A DNA stretch of 43,414 bases from Verrucomicrobiota bacterium (GCA_016931415.1 JAFGEW010000096.1:1-43414), one strand, 5' to 3'. Positions 17,337-26,875 are shown, numbered from the stretch's first letter. Numbers and translations: made by a program. The notes: generated by a model not told the origin, from the sequence alone.

Positions 17337-18431
17337 GTGGCTCGACGCGTGTCGAAGGGAGGAGAGCAGATGGGGACGAAGACTGTGCAAGAGGGAGCAC
17401 CGGACCCTGTGACGGTCGAGGAACGTACGCTGGACGCCGATCCGGCCAAACTCAAAGCCGTCAACCTGACCGTCGGTCAGATCGAGAAGCAGTTCGGTGA
17501 GGGCGCCATCATGCGGTTGGGTGACGAAGCGGCCCGACAGCGCATTCCGGCCATCCCGACCGGCGCGCTCGGGCTCGACGTGGCGCTCGGCATCGGTGGC
17601 GTGCCGCGCGGGCGCGTAGTCGAGATCTTCGGCCCCGAGTCGTCGGGCAAGTCGACGCTGGCGCTGAGCATCATGGCCAACGCGCAGCGACTCGGCGGCC
17701 TGGGCGCCTACATCGACGCCGAGCACGCGGTGGACCCCTCGTATGCAAAGAAGATCGGTGTCAACCTCGACGACCTCCTCATCTCGCAACCCGACTGCGG
17801 CGAAGACGCGCTCAACATCGCCGAGATGCTCGTGCGCTCCAACGCCATCGACGTCATTGTCGTCGACTCGGTGGCCGCGCTCGTGCCGCGTGCCGAGATC
17901 GAGGGCGAGATCGGCGACCAGCACGTCGGCTTGCAGGCACGGCTCATGTCGCAGGCGCTGCGTAAGCTCACGTCCGCCGTGGCGCGCTCGCGCACCTGCG
18001 TGATCTTCATCAACCAGATGCGGATGAAGATCGGCGTCATGTTCGGCAACCCCGAGACGACGCCGGGCGGCAAGGCGCTCAAGTTCTACTCGTCGGTGCG
18101 CATTGACCTGCGGCGCACCGAGACAATCAAGTCGAGCACGGGCGACCCGATTGGAAACCGCGTCAAGGCGCGCATCGTCAAAAACAAGGTGGCGCCGCCG
18201 TTCCGGCTCGCCGAGTTCGACATCATGTACGACGAGGGGATTTCGGCCGCCGGCAACATCCTCGACCTAGCCGTGCAGTACAACATCGTCGAGAAGCGCG
18301 GCGCCTGGTTCAACTACGGCGAGGAACGCCTCGGCCAGGGCCGCGAGGCCGTCCGGACGGAGATCAAGAACAACGCCAAGCTGGCTGCCGAGCTTGCGGC
18401 CAAGGTCAAAGAGAAACTCCTCATTCCATAG
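17337..18431 (+). CDS. recA: Recombinase RecA
   Basis: A 364-residue RecA, the strand-exchange ATPase of homologous recombination and SOS co-protease. Seen: [18 protein letters not shown] at the start of the core, Walker [10 protein letters not shown] (99-107), [29 protein letters not shown] (Walker B and loop 1), [21 protein letters not shown] (loop 2) and [12 protein letters not shown]. The GTG at 17337 follows GGAGGAGGT at ideal distance. A second in-frame start, ATG at 17370, has its own GGGAGGA, so two N-termini 11 residues apart are possible. The C-terminal tail is short and basic ([10 protein letters not shown]) and lacks the acidic end of E. coli RecA. The protease gene follows 10 nt downstream and recX after it. 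Confidence 0.98.
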   Translation: MARRVSKGGEQMGTKTVQEGAPDPVTVEERTLDADPAKLKAVNLTVGQIEKQFGEGAIMRLGDEAARQRIPAIPTGALGLDVALGIGGVPRGRVVEIFGPESSGKSTLALSIMANAQRLGGLGAYIDAEHAVDPSYAKKIGVNLDDLLISQPDCGEDALNIAEMLVRSNAIDVIVVDSVAALVPRAEIEGEIGDQHVGLQARLMSQALRKLTSAVARSRTCVIFINQMRMKIGVMFGNPETTPGGKALKFYSSVRIDLRRTETIKSSTGDPIGNRVKARIVKNKVAPPFRLAEFDIMYDEGISAAGNILDLAVQYNIVEKRGAWFNYGEERLGQGREAVRTEIKNNAKLAAELAAKVKEKLLIP

Positions 18432-18441
18432 GATACCTGTG

Positions 18442-19635
18442 ATGAGCAACGCCGTGAGCACTCGAGTGGCGGCCGCCGTCGTCATGGTCACGCTCGCTTG
18501 GTGCGCGACACCGGCCCCGGCCCAACAGAACAACGTCAATCCGTACGTGTACGCCATCAACCTGCAGGAGGCGTTCAAGGATATCTTCGTCCGGGCCGAG
18601 CCAGCCGTGGTCACCGTCTTCCCTGAGTCGGCCGACCTGCCGCTCGAGCAGAAGATCAAATGGGGCGTCGAGCGTATGCCGCAGGGCAACGGTTCGGGGT
18701 TCATCATCAAGGACAACGGCTACTTGATCACCAATAACCACGTCGTGCGCGCCGGCCAGAAGTATTCGGTGCTGCTCAGCGACGGCTCGAAGTACGAGGC
18801 GCGCGTGATCGGCAAGGACGAGGTGCTCGACATCGCGCTGATGAAGATCGTCCCGCCCGAAGAGGAGAAGGGCCGCAAGTTCCCTACCGTGCGCCTCGGC
18901 GACTCGGACCAAGTGCGGCCCGGCATGTGGGCCATCGCGCTGGGCAACCCGATCGGCATGGTCTTCGACGACGCCGAGCCCGTGATGAGCATCGGCGTGG
19001 TCTCGGGCATCAACCGCACGTTCGTCCAGCAGGCCGTCGACGAGGAGGACGGCCTGCGCACCTACGGCGGGCTGATCCAGATGGACACGACGATCAACCC
19101 CGGCAACTCGGGCGGGCCACTATTCAACATCAAGGGCGAGGTCATCGGCATCAACACCCTCGGGGCCGCCATCCCTGGCGGAGGTGCCGGCAGCATCGGC
19201 ATCAACTTCGCGATCCCCATCAACACGGTCGTACGCAAGCTCCGAATGCTCGGCCAGGGTGACGGCGTCAGGCAGCCAATGAAGTACGGCTCGGCCGAGA
19301 TCACCGTCGAGACCCTCAGCGCGGTCTACGCCAAGGTCCTTGATCTTGAGGGCAAGCGCGGCCTCATGATCAGGTGGGTTGATTCCAAGGGCGCCGGCGC
19401 CGCTGCCGGGCTCAAGGAGAAAGACGTCATCCTCAAGATCAACGGCAGATCGCTCGTTAATGACGCGCAGTACATGACCCTGGTGTGCCACCTGCCCATC
19501 GACACGCCGGCCGAATTCGAGATTTGGCGCATCGTTGACAAGGTCCCGACGGCGATGACCATCAACGTCATTCTGACAGGCAAGACGGTCAAGGAAATGG
19601 AGGCGATGGCCCGCCGCGCACGCGGCAGCCACTGA
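18442..19635 (+). CDS. HtrA/Deg-type serine protease with PDZ domain (S1C), exported
   Basis: A 397-residue trypsin-fold protease. The ATG at 18442 has AGGA ahead, and a signal peptide follows (cleavage near APAQQ, residues 26-29). The catalytic triad is visible: H100 (ITNNHVV), D130 (LDIALMK) and S223 (NPGNSGGPLFN). One C-terminal PDZ domain occupies roughly residues 290-385 (KGAGAAAGLKEKDVILKINGRS). Family members degrade or refold damaged envelope proteins. The protein has one PDZ rather than two and carries an insertion around FVQQAVDEEDGLRTYGG, before the serine. It sits 10 nt after recA and 5 nt before recX, so it is very likely co-transcribed, an unusual interruption of the usual recA-recX pair. 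Confidence 0.94.
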   Translation: MSNAVSTRVAAAVVMVTLAWCATPAPAQQNNVNPYVYAINLQEAFKDIFVRAEPAVVTVFPESADLPLEQKIKWGVERMPQGNGSGFIIKDNGYLITNNHVVRAGQKYSVLLSDGSKYEARVIGKDEVLDIALMKIVPPEEEKGRKFPTVRLGDSDQVRPGMWAIALGNPIGMVFDDAEPVMSIGVVSGINRTFVQQAVDEEDGLRTYGGLIQMDTTINPGNSGGPLFNIKGEVIGINTLGAAIPGGGAGSIGINFAIPINTVVRKLRMLGQGDGVRQPMKYGSAEITVETLSAVYAKVLDLEGKRGLMIRWVDSKGAGAAAGLKEKDVILKINGRSLVNDAQYMTLVCHLPIDTPAEFEIWRIVDKVPTAMTINVILTGKTVKEMEAMARRARGSH

Positions 19636-19640
19636 CCCGC

Positions 19641-20198
19641 GTGGACTTGGAAAACAACGTCTCCGGCAAGGATCCGGCGGATCGGAATCCGGCGGGCAGC
19701 AAGCCCCTCGACGAGCAGGCCGCTTACCTGGCAGCGCTTAGGCTGATCGCGCATCGCGACCGCACGCTGCACGAGATGCGCACCCGCCTAGCCGAGAAGG
19801 GCTTCCCACCGGCCGCCGTCGACGGCGCGGTCCAGCGGCTGCGCCGCCTCGGCTACCTCGATGATCTCACGTACGCCAAGCGCGTTATCGCCGACGTGCT
19901 CACCACCCGGCCCGCCAGCCCGCGCTCCATCGCCGACCGGCTGCGCCTCAAGGGCGTCCATCCCGACGTGGTACGCGAGGCGCTCGCGCACGCGTATCCC
20001 GGCGAGCTTACCGAGGACATGGCGTATCGTGCCGCGGTCAGGCGCGTCGCGCGGCTGCGCCGCGAGGATCCTATCGCCCGGCGCCGCAAGCTTGCCGGCT
20101 TCCTCACGCGCCGCGGCTTCGACTACGCCGACGTCCAGAAAGCGCTGCGCCGCGTGCTCGGCGAGATCGAGGAGGAAGAGGCGGACGCGGACAGGTAA
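19641..20198 (+). CDS. recX: Regulatory protein RecX
   Basis: A 185-residue RecX, the modulator that binds the RecA filament groove and limits its activity. It has the three-helix repeats of the family: AALRLIAHRDRTLHEMRTRLAEKGF, RLRRLGYLDDLTYAKRVIAD, and a third repeat near KLAGFLTRRGFDYADVQKALRRVL. The first 25 residues are a low-complexity leader. It starts at a GTG 5 nt after the protease gene, indicating co-translation in the recA unit. The acidic tail (EIEEEEADADR) is a lineage feature. It converges on the next gene with only 32 nt between. Confidence 0.93.
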   Translation: MDLENNVSGKDPADRNPAGSKPLDEQAAYLAALRLIAHRDRTLHEMRTRLAEKGFPPAAVDGAVQRLRRLGYLDDLTYAKRVIADVLTTRPASPRSIADRLRLKGVHPDVVREALAHAYPGELTEDMAYRAAVRRVARLRREDPIARRRKLAGFLTRRGFDYADVQKALRRVLGEIEEEEADADR

Positions 20199-20230
20199 CC
20201 GTGCAGTGCCGACGTCCCATCGGCGGCATG

Positions 20231-20668
20231 TCAGAACACAACCGGCTTGACCTGAGCCTCGCGCAGGTCGTCGGCCATGGTCCAGAAACGGGCGATCACC
20301 GAAGCGATGCGGAGAAGCTGCACGAGCGGATCCTCGGGCCGGCCCGTGCCGATTTCCTTGAGGAAGGGGCGCTCGTCGAAGAGTCGGCGCTTGAGCTCGA
20401 CGTCGTCGAGGAACTCGACAACGCCCTCGACGCGCATCATGGTGCTGCGGCCCGGCGTGGGCGAGGGCGAGTGGAAGCAGACCTCGACCTTGGGGTTGGC
20501 CCGGAGTTGGCGGCAGACGGCTTTCGTTTCGCCGGTGTGGAAATAGAACCCGGTCTCATCGGCGAACCGCAGCGCGAAGGCGCGCACGTGCGGTTGGTCG
20601 GCATCCGCCGTGGCCAGGGTGCACACTTGGTTGTCGTTGGCAAACCGGATACAGTGCTGCAGCGTCAT
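20231..20668 (-). CDS. Pyridoxamine 5'-phosphate oxidase-family (split-barrel flavin-binding) protein
   Basis: A 145-residue protein of the PNPOx-like split-barrel superfamily. The pattern NDNQVCTLATADADQPHVRAF, then GFYFHTGETKAVCRQLRANPKVEVCFHSP, then MMRVEGVVEFLDD is characteristic of the small general-stress or nitroimidazole-reductase-like members that bind FMN or F420. The ATG at 20668 has GGGGA just upstream. It follows the large secreted-protein gene by 45 nt on the same strand, but the two products seem unrelated. The substrate is unknown; an F420 or FMN redox role is family knowledge, not seen here. Confidence 0.88.
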   Translation of the reverse strand: MTLQHCIRFANDNQVCTLATADADQPHVRAFALRFADETGFYFHTGETKAVCRQLRANPKVEVCFHSPSPTPGRSTMMRVEGVVEFLDDVELKRRLFDERPFLKEIGTGRPEDPLVQLLRIASVIARFWTMADDLREAQVKPVVF

Positions 20669-20713
20669 TCCCCGTGCCCCCGCAACTCGCTCCGCACAAT
20701 GACGCTGTCGGTC

Positions 20714-23700
20714 TTACTGCGTCGCCGCCGGCCGGAAGGCAAGCGTGATTCCTGTTGCGGCCTTGCCGCCTTTGAAGGGGATGGGTATCCCGGCAGCAAG
20801 CTGCCCATCGGTGACGGACCGCGCCGGGCCGCCGTCGAGGCTGACCGCCCAGTTGCCCGGCTGGAGCCCCGAGACGGAGAACAAGCCGTCATGGTCCTTG
20901 TCCCAACCGCTCGCGAGCTCAACATCGAGCCGGTCGGCCTGCATGGTCACGGTAGCCTTCTTGATCGTGTCGGCGCCGACCTCGATGACGAGCCGGTGCG
21001 GCACGCTGATAACGCGCTTGCCCAAGCCATCGGCCGGCGCCACCGAGTAGGCGGCCTGGTTTGAGACAACCCGGCAGCCGTAGCCGACGATGCCGAAGCT
21101 GGCGTCCACGGCAACCACCGCGCCGAGGTGGAAGAACGTCGGCGCGAGCGCCATGTCCACGTCGCCCGAGTAGGCGTCGAATCGGTTGAGTTTCGGCTCC
21201 CAGACGTACGGGCCCTGGGGCTCGCCCGACCCCTCGACGCGCGCCCACGGCGCTAGCAGCGCCGCGTAGCCGAGCTCGGCGCACCGGGGGTTGCGCCACA
21301 GCACAGCGGCATCGAGCAGGGCCGCACCGCTCCAGGCGCCGGGATGGCCGAGCGTGGCCTGATCGTCGTTGGGGGACTTGGCCAGGTCGTTGGACCAGCC
21401 GAGGTCGCAGCCGTACATCATCCAGTGGCGGCCCGTCCCGCGCGTGGCCAGAAGCGCCGCGACGGCGCGCGTGAGCACCGGCTGCGAGCCGCCCGCCCGG
21501 CCGATCCAGTAGGCGCCGCTGAGCCCGCCCGGGTCCGCGGGCCAGAACCGGCCCTTGGCGAAGCGACCAAAGGCGTGGGCGCGCCGCGCTTCGACCTCGC
21601 GGACTTTCGCGGCGATCAGCTTGGCCAGCTCCTGCGCCTCCTCGTCGAGGCCCTCGCGCGCAAGTGCCGCCGTGATGAGCATGAGCGTCGCCTCGCCCGG
21701 ATTGCCCAGCCCCCTGTTGGTCGAAGGCTCCATCGGTGTGCCGAGGTAGCCGACCGCCGTGGCGAAGGCGAAGCGGAGGTAGTCGGTCGCCGGCAGGTGC
21801 GTCAGACCGTAGTCGCGCCCGATGCGGTAGAGCGCGTAGTAGAGGTTGAACAGGGGCGGGTAGGCGTACGAGTTCGTCGTCAGGCCGGGGCCGTCCTTGT
21901 CGAGGAAAGCATGGACCTGACCGCTGGCCGTGTCCTGAATGCGACCGAGGACACACGTCTGCACGTAGTCTTCGAGCGCAGCGATTTCCTCGGCGTCGGG
22001 GAAAACGCTGTTCTTGGCCGCCACGAACAGCGGCGGCCCGATGCCGGTCACCCCTGAACCGCCCGACGCCTCGCGTTCTGTTGTCGTGTCGACGATCCTC
22101 TTGGCGTCACCGTCCCACATGCCGAACGCACCATGGCGCGCGTCGTCGGCCTTGGTGAAGCGTTGGTTGGCCAGGATGTACTTGCTCCGCGCCGCCGCAA
22201 GCTCGGACAGCGGCGGCACCGCGTAGAAATCGAGCAGGGTCGATTCGCCCAAGCCGTGGGTGACGCGGACGATGTGGTGCCCCGTGCGCGTGAACTTGAG
22301 CGAGTAGACGGTGCCCTTGTCATCGAGCTTCTCGAGCGTCGTGCCCTTATCCGCGCTCACGGAGCCCACGCCGAGCGCGCAACGCAGCCGTAGCGTGGCC
22401 GGCATGTCCGTCGGCACGACGTAGCCCGGCGACACGTGCGTCAGCAGCCGGCCCTGGGTGTAGAGGACCGCGTCCACTTCGGCCGCGTTGCGCACCAGGA
22501 ACAGGCGCACCCCGTATCGGCGCGAGTCGCCCGGCCCGAGCGTCGTCGAGCTGTGGCCAAGCACCCACTGGCCCCAGCTCTCGGTCTCTTGGAGCGCCTT
22601 GCTGTGGATATACAGGCTCGGCAGCCCCTCCCAGTCGGCGCCCATCGGCTTGTTCGCCTTCTGGTCGTGAGCGAGGCACTCGAACGCCGTGCCCGGCACC
22701 GGAATGAGGACCAAGTACGGCGCGTCGCCCGAGCGCGGCTGGAGCACGACGTTCGTCGAGGCGCCGCACACATCGGCGCGCATGACGAGCCGCTGGTCGA
22801 AGATCTCCTCGGCCGTCGAGATCATATGCGCATAGGACGTATTGAACGCCAGCGGCAGACGCACGCTCCCGAGCTCGATAGCCCCCTGGCCCGCATTGCG
22901 CAGGTCAATCTGCCACTCGATGCAGTTGAGCGCCTTGTTCAGCGACAGCGTCGAGACGCATCGCAGCGCCTTGAACCCGCCCGCCGCCTGCGACGGCTGG
23001 TCGTAGCGCATCACGATCTTGTCACCCTCAAGCGCCGTTGCGCGCACGTCGGTCGAGTGGAACGTACTCTCCTCGATCCAGTTCCCGCCCCGCGCCGCGC
23101 GCCAGGCAACGGTGAAGCTGCCGAGAAGCAAGGGATTGGTCGAGTCGGCCACGGGCGAGTTGAACTCGCAGGCGGCGAAGTTCAAGCCGGGATACGCCTT
23201 GTGAGTCAGCCCCTTCAGCGCTGCCGAGGTCTTCTCGACCTCGACGAGCCACTGGGCATCTTCGAGCGCGTAGACGTAACCCCTGTCGGCGGCGGCCGAG
23301 TTCGGGTTGCCCTTATCCACCACGTAGAGCTGCTGTATGTAGACCGGCGTCTCATCCTCACCAAGCCAGGCCACCACGTAGTACTCGCCGGGCTTGACGC
23401 TCGTGTTGAAGCGGCCGGTCTCGCGCGTCTCCTTGCCCGGCTTGAAGTCTACGTCCTCCTTGAGCAGGACCATGTCCTTGCGGTTCCACTTGTTGCCATC
23501 GACTCGGCCGAACTGGACCTGGAGAGCCAGACGCATTTGCTCGCGCGGCCGGGCAATGAACTCGACTTCAACCGGCGTGCCCTGCTCGACGAACAGCATC
23601 GAACCCCTCGTGATACGGCTCTGGTAGCCGAGGTTGGGCGTCGCAATCTGCCGGCCCTTGGGCCGCAGGATGAGGTAGTAGTCGGCGGGCTGGCACATGG

Positions 23701-24451
23701 CCTGGAAGACGCCGGCGGCGAACTGCGCGTTGAGCACGTTCTGCCGCCCACCCGGCCCGAGAAAGCGAAATCCGTACTCGCCAATGGCGACGACGCGACC
23801 CTTGCCGGGCAGCCATTCGTAGACGCTGCGCAGAAGCGGCATGTCCTTGCCGTCGATGACGGCGTGTGCCAGGAGCCGGCCGCGCTTGGGCTGCGTCTTG
23901 GTCCAACGCGCGAAGGTGGCCGGCTCGAGCACGCCGGCCGGACAGATCATGAACCGCTCGCTGAGCATGCCGAAGACCGGGTTGCTCTCCTTCGAGCGTA
24001 GCGCCACGGCCTGCACGGCGGCCTTCTCCTGCCAGGCGAGCTGGTCGGGCGGGACGTCAATCTGCAGTGCGGCGATGTACTGGCACGCCTGGAGGCTCAG
24101 CAACAAGTTGCCGCCGTGATCGACGTAGTCGCGCACCGCCTTGAGCGCCGCGGGTTGCAGGGCCGACGGCGGCAGCGTGAGTCCGCGCGCGTAGTGCCAC
24201 CACACCATGCTGTAACCGTCCAGAACAGCCTCGCCCTTGGCGAGCTGGTCGAAGGTTACTACGGTCGTGTCGAGGCGCAGCCGTGCTGCACTGAACTTGT
24301 GCGCCTCCTGCTCCTCGTCGAGCAGGCCGCCGACGTTCTCCGTGTCGCTCAGGAAGGCGACCCGGGGCTGCATCGGCTGGGCAGCCACCGGCCCCGCACA
24401 CGGCGCAACCAGAAAGGTGACAAGAATCGCGCAACACGACCACTTCATCAT
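20714..24451 (-). CDS. Very large secreted protein, N-terminal amidotransferase-like domain, possible carbohydrate-active C-terminus
   Basis: A 1245-residue exported protein. Two adjacent ATG codons follow GAGGAG, and a signal peptide follows (WSCCAILVTFLVAPCAGPVAA). Residues about 28-270 look like a class I glutamine amidotransferase/ThuA-like fold (VAFLSDTENVGG, YSMVWWHYARGL, VRDYVDHGGNLLLSLQACQ) without an obvious catalytic Cys-His pair. Residues about 290-780 are beta-rich. Residues about 780-1120 look helical, with motifs such as YAYPPLFNLYYALYRIGRDYG and GHPGAWSGAALLDAAVLW that suggest an alpha/alpha-barrel glycan-active domain; DUF5695 is a possible match. The C-terminus is beta-rich (VSGLQPGNWAVSLDGG). 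No anchor or dockerin was found. Secreted polysaccharide processing is a guess. Confidence 0.8.
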   Translation of the reverse strand: MMKWSCCAILVTFLVAPCAGPVAAQPMQPRVAFLSDTENVGGLLDEEQEAHKFSAARLRLDTTVVTFDQLAKGEAVLDGYSMVWWHYARGLTLPPSALQPAALKAVRDYVDHGGNLLLSLQACQYIAALQIDVPPDQLAWQEKAAVQAVALRSKESNPVFGMLSERFMICPAGVLEPATFARWTKTQPKRGRLLAHAVIDGKDMPLLRSVYEWLPGKGRVVAIGEYGFRFLGPGGRQNVLNAQFAAGVFQAMCQPADYYLILRPKGRQIATPNLGYQSRITRGSMLFVEQGTPVEVEFIARPREQMRLALQVQFGRVDGNKWNRKDMVLLKEDVDFKPGKETRETGRFNTSVKPGEYYVVAWLGEDETPVYIQQLYVVDKGNPNSAAADRGYVYALEDAQWLVEVEKTSAALKGLTHKAYPGLNFAACEFNSPVADSTNPLLLGSFTVAWRAARGGNWIEESTFHSTDVRATALEGDKIVMRYDQPSQAAGGFKALRCVSTLSLNKALNCIEWQIDLRNAGQGAIELGSVRLPLAFNTSYAHMISTAEEIFDQRLVMRADVCGASTNVVLQPRSGDAPYLVLIPVPGTAFECLAHDQKANKPMGADWEGLPSLYIHSKALQETESWGQWVLGHSSTTLGPGDSRRYGVRLFLVRNAAEVDAVLYTQGRLLTHVSPGYVVPTDMPATLRLRCALGVGSVSADKGTTLEKLDDKGTVYSLKFTRTGHHIVRVTHGLGESTLLDFYAVPPLSELAAARSKYILANQRFTKADDARHGAFGMWDGDAKRIVDTTTEREASGGSGVTGIGPPLFVAAKNSVFPDAEEIAALEDYVQTCVLGRIQDTASGQVHAFLDKDGPGLTTNSYAYPPLFNLYYALYRIGRDYGLTHLPATDYLRFAFATAVGYLGTPMEPSTNRGLGNPGEATLMLITAALAREGLDEEAQELAKLIAAKVREVEARRAHAFGRFAKGRFWPADPGGLSGAYWIGRAGGSQPVLTRAVAALLATRGTGRHWMMYGCDLGWSNDLAKSPNDDQATLGHPGAWSGAALLDAAVLWRNPRCAELGYAALLAPWARVEGSGEPQGPYVWEPKLNRFDAYSGDVDMALAPTFFHLGAVVAVDASFGIVGYGCRVVSNQAAYSVAPADGLGKRVISVPHRLVIEVGADTIKKATVTMQADRLDVELASGWDKDHDGLFSVSGLQPGNWAVSLDGGPARSVTDGQLAAGIPIPFKGGKAATGITLAFRPAATQ

Positions 24452-24561
24452 GCGAGGCTCCTCACGTCTTCGTGGCTGGAGGGCAGCATACCACCCCGGA
24501 CCGGCGGGCCGGAAGCCTGGTCTCGTGGGCTATCGGATGGACGGCAGGAAGCCGTCCCCGC

Positions 24562-24963
24562 TCACGGCTCCGAGGGCGCGTCAGGCGGGATGTCGGGCGC
24601 CTCGCAGCGCAAGCGCTCCTTGAGCAGAGCCACCTCTTGGGCCAACCGTTTGGTGCGCTCCGACTCCATCGAGATGGCAATCGAGAAGTGAAAGACAATC
24701 ACGATCAGGAAAAACAGGATCACCAGTGACAGCGCGTTCGACGGCAGATCGAATCCGAGCAGGCGCGTGACCTCGACAAGCAGCGTGCCCCACACCGATA
24801 ACACGACCAACGCCGTGCCCGCCCCGAGCCACAAGATGGCATAGCGTTCCTTGAGCCGGTTGCGGCGAATGAACTCGATCACCGCCAGCATGAACAGCAC
24901 GCTGATGGTAATTGACACCGCGCGGAATGTGTTGACCGACGCGACAACGGCCTCGGGTATCAT
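24562..24963 (-). CDS. DUF2304 membrane protein
   Basis: A 133-residue protein with three hydrophobic helices (ISITISVLFMLAVIEFI, ILWLGAGTALVVLSVW, LVILFFLIVIVFHFSI) and a cytoplasmic helical tail. RRNRLKERYAILWL after the first helix is the DUF2304 signature. The family is nearly always encoded beside a polyprenyl-phosphate GT2 and is thought to assist it at the membrane. Here it overlaps that GT2 by ATGA, so they are translationally coupled. Confidence 0.9.
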   Translation of the reverse strand: MIPEAVVASVNTFRAVSITISVLFMLAVIEFIRRNRLKERYAILWLGAGTALVVLSVWGTLLVEVTRLLGFDLPSNALSLVILFFLIVIVFHFSIAISMESERTKRLAQEVALLKERLRCEAPDIPPDAPSEP

Positions 24964-25676
24964 GACGGCCTCCTTCTGTAACTGCGCAGCAGGTCGATCA
25001 GTATGGCCAACGTCACCTTGACCGCGTAGTAGGCGCCGACGGGCACGTTGATTGTCGAGACACTCGCCTGACGCTCCATCATCGCGACAGGCACCTCGGC
25101 CACCCGGAGCCCAAGCCGGTGCGCGTAAACGAGCGATTCCGGCTCGGGGTAGTCCTCGGGGTATCGCTCCGCGAAGCGTTCGATGGCGTTCCGGTTCGCG
25201 GCACGAAAGCCGGACGTCGGATCGGTCACCCGCCGCCGCGTGATCAGTCCGATGAGCGCCGCATAGAACCTGATGCCCAGCCGCCGCAGTCCACCCGGGC
25301 GGTACGCGCCCTCGGGCGACTCGAGAAACCGCGAGCCGACCACCAAGTCAACGTCGCCCTCCTCAAGCCGGTCGAGCAGCTTGCGAATCTCGCCGGCCGG
25401 GTGCTGCCCGTCAGCATCGACCCGGACCACCGCATCGAAGCCGCGCTGTGCTGCGTAGCGGTACCCCGTCTGTTCGGCGCCGCCGATGCCGAGGTTGATC
25501 GGCAGATCGAGCACAACGGCGCCCGCGCGCGCCGCCTCGACCGCCGTGGCATCTCTCGATCCGTCGCTGATCACAAGCGCGGTCGCCCCAGGCAGCATCG
25601 CCCGCACGCCGGCAACCACGCCGGCCACGCTCGCGGCCTCGTTGTAGGCGGGCATCATGACGAGTAGCTTCTTCAC
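24960..25676 (-). CDS. Glycosyltransferase family 2, dolichyl/undecaprenyl-phosphate type
   Basis: A 238-residue GT-A enzyme without its own C-terminal anchor. Seen: LLVMMPAYNEAASVAGV, ALVISDGSRDAT, NLGIGGAEQTGYRYA, RVDADGQHPAGEI (DxD metal site) and VVGSRFLES, then DPTSGFRAANRNAIERF, typical of sugar-to-lipid-phosphate transferases. It starts at a GTG with GGGGGT upstream. The coupled DUF2304 protein probably provides the membrane contact. It is divergent from the next GT2 gene across a 208-nt region in which only a lone -10-like TATAGT (25717-25712, minus) was noted. Confidence 0.93.
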   Translation of the reverse strand: MKKLLVMMPAYNEAASVAGVVAGVRAMLPGATALVISDGSRDATAVEAARAGAVVLDLPINLGIGGAEQTGYRYAAQRGFDAVVRVDADGQHPAGEIRKLLDRLEEGDVDLVVGSRFLESPEGAYRPGGLRRLGIRFYAALIGLITRRRVTDPTSGFRAANRNAIERFAERYPEDYPEPESLVYAHRLGLRVAEVPVAMMERQASVSTINVPVGAYYAVKVTLAILIDLLRSYRRRPS

Positions 25677-25884
25677 GCAAAGACCCCCGTATGCAACGGC
25701 TCATCCACTATATCGGCTCGGCCGCCGCAGTGTCCCCATATTTTCTCAAGCGGCACGCGCTGGGGCGCGCCACTCGTAACACGAGCGCGCGACGCAGCTT
25801 GCACCCACGTTGACACCGCGCGCGCCGGGCACTAGAGTGCTGGAAAACGGTGGCCGACGACAGAACCTGGAAGGACCCGGCGAG

Positions 25885-26874
25885 GTGGACCACACACCGC
25901 TTGTGAGCGTCGTGATCAACGCCTACAACGTCGAGGCGTACCTGGCTGAGTGTCTCGACAGCGTGATGGCCCAAACGCTCCAGGACTTCGAGATCATCCT
26001 CGTTGACGACGGCTCGACAGATGCCACCGGCCGGATCGCCGAGACCTATGCGGCGCGCGACACGCGCATCCGCCTGCTGCGTAACGAGCGGAACAGGGGC
26101 ATCCCGGCCGCCATCAACCGGGCGCTGGCCGTCTCGCACGGGGAGTTTGTCGCCAAGCTCGACGCCGACGATGCCGCGCTGCCCGAACGATTTGAGAAAC
26201 AGGTTGCCTACCTGCACGCCAATCCGCTCGTGGTCGCCGTCGGGTGCTGGTGGGAGCGTATCGACCACGAAGGCCGGCCGCTCGGCACTCAGCGGCCGTG
26301 GCCGTCGAACCGGCGGCTGGCGCGCCAGATGCGCACGCGCTGCGTGCTCACCCACACGGGGACAACCTTCCGCGGCGACCTCCTGCGCCGGCTTGGCTAC
26401 CGCGAGTTCTTCCTGTACGCGCACGACTACGATCTATTCCTGCGCCTGATCGACCACGGCGAGGTTGCCATCCTGCCCGAGGTGCTCGTGAAACAGCGGC
26501 TCAACTTCGAGGGCGTCACGGTGCAACGCTTTGCCGAGCAGTCGCGTGAGGCACACTATGCGCGGCTGTTCGCCCGCCAGCGCCGACGGCGCGGCTCGGA
26601 CGACTATACGCGCGTGGCGGCGGACCCGAACGTGATCAGGCGAGGCGCATCGAGCCGCGGGAGCCGTTGCTTCTACTACTACCGGCGCGGTCTGCTCCGC
26701 GTGACGCTCGGCGATATGCGCGTGGCACGGGCCGAGTTCGCCAAGTCGCTGCGCGCCACGCCGTGGGACGTGCGGGTCGCCGCGTGGTTTGCGCTCACGC
26801 TGGTGCCGCGGCCCTTCGTCGAGGTACTGCGGCGTGTGATGTGGCGGCTGCGGTGGGGCCGGCGGCCGGAGTGA
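25885..26874 (+). CDS. Glycosyltransferase family 2
   Basis: A 329-residue GT-A enzyme. LVSVVINAYNVEAYLAECLDS opens the nucleotide-binding fold, IILVDDGSTDATG follows, and AKLDADDAALPERF supplies the DxD motif. VLTHTGTTFRGDLLRR and FLYAHDYDLFLRL are typical of O-antigen and exopolysaccharide GT2 enzymes. The GTG at 25885, with AAGGA about 10 nt upstream, fits the family start; in-frame TTG (25810) and GTG (25837) starts would add poorly conserved residues. The C-terminal 100 residues are basic and helical, possibly membrane-associated. The next GT2 starts 1 nt after its stop. Sugar specificity cannot be read. Confidence 0.9.
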   Translation: MDHTPLVSVVINAYNVEAYLAECLDSVMAQTLQDFEIILVDDGSTDATGRIAETYAARDTRIRLLRNERNRGIPAAINRALAVSHGEFVAKLDADDAALPERFEKQVAYLHANPLVVAVGCWWERIDHEGRPLGTQRPWPSNRRLARQMRTRCVLTHTGTTFRGDLLRRLGYREFFLYAHDYDLFLRLIDHGEVAILPEVLVKQRLNFEGVTVQRFAEQSREAHYARLFARQRRRRGSDDYTRVAADPNVIRRGASSRGSRCFYYYRRGLLRVTLGDMRVARAEFAKSLRATPWDVRVAAWFALTLVPRPFVEVLRRVMWRLRWGRRPE

Positions 26875-26875
26875 G

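Noticed and set aside
22436-24001. A 521-residue plus-strand ORF
   Set aside because: It is antisense to the 1245-residue secreted protein, whose signal peptide, ribosome-binding site and composition are convincing.
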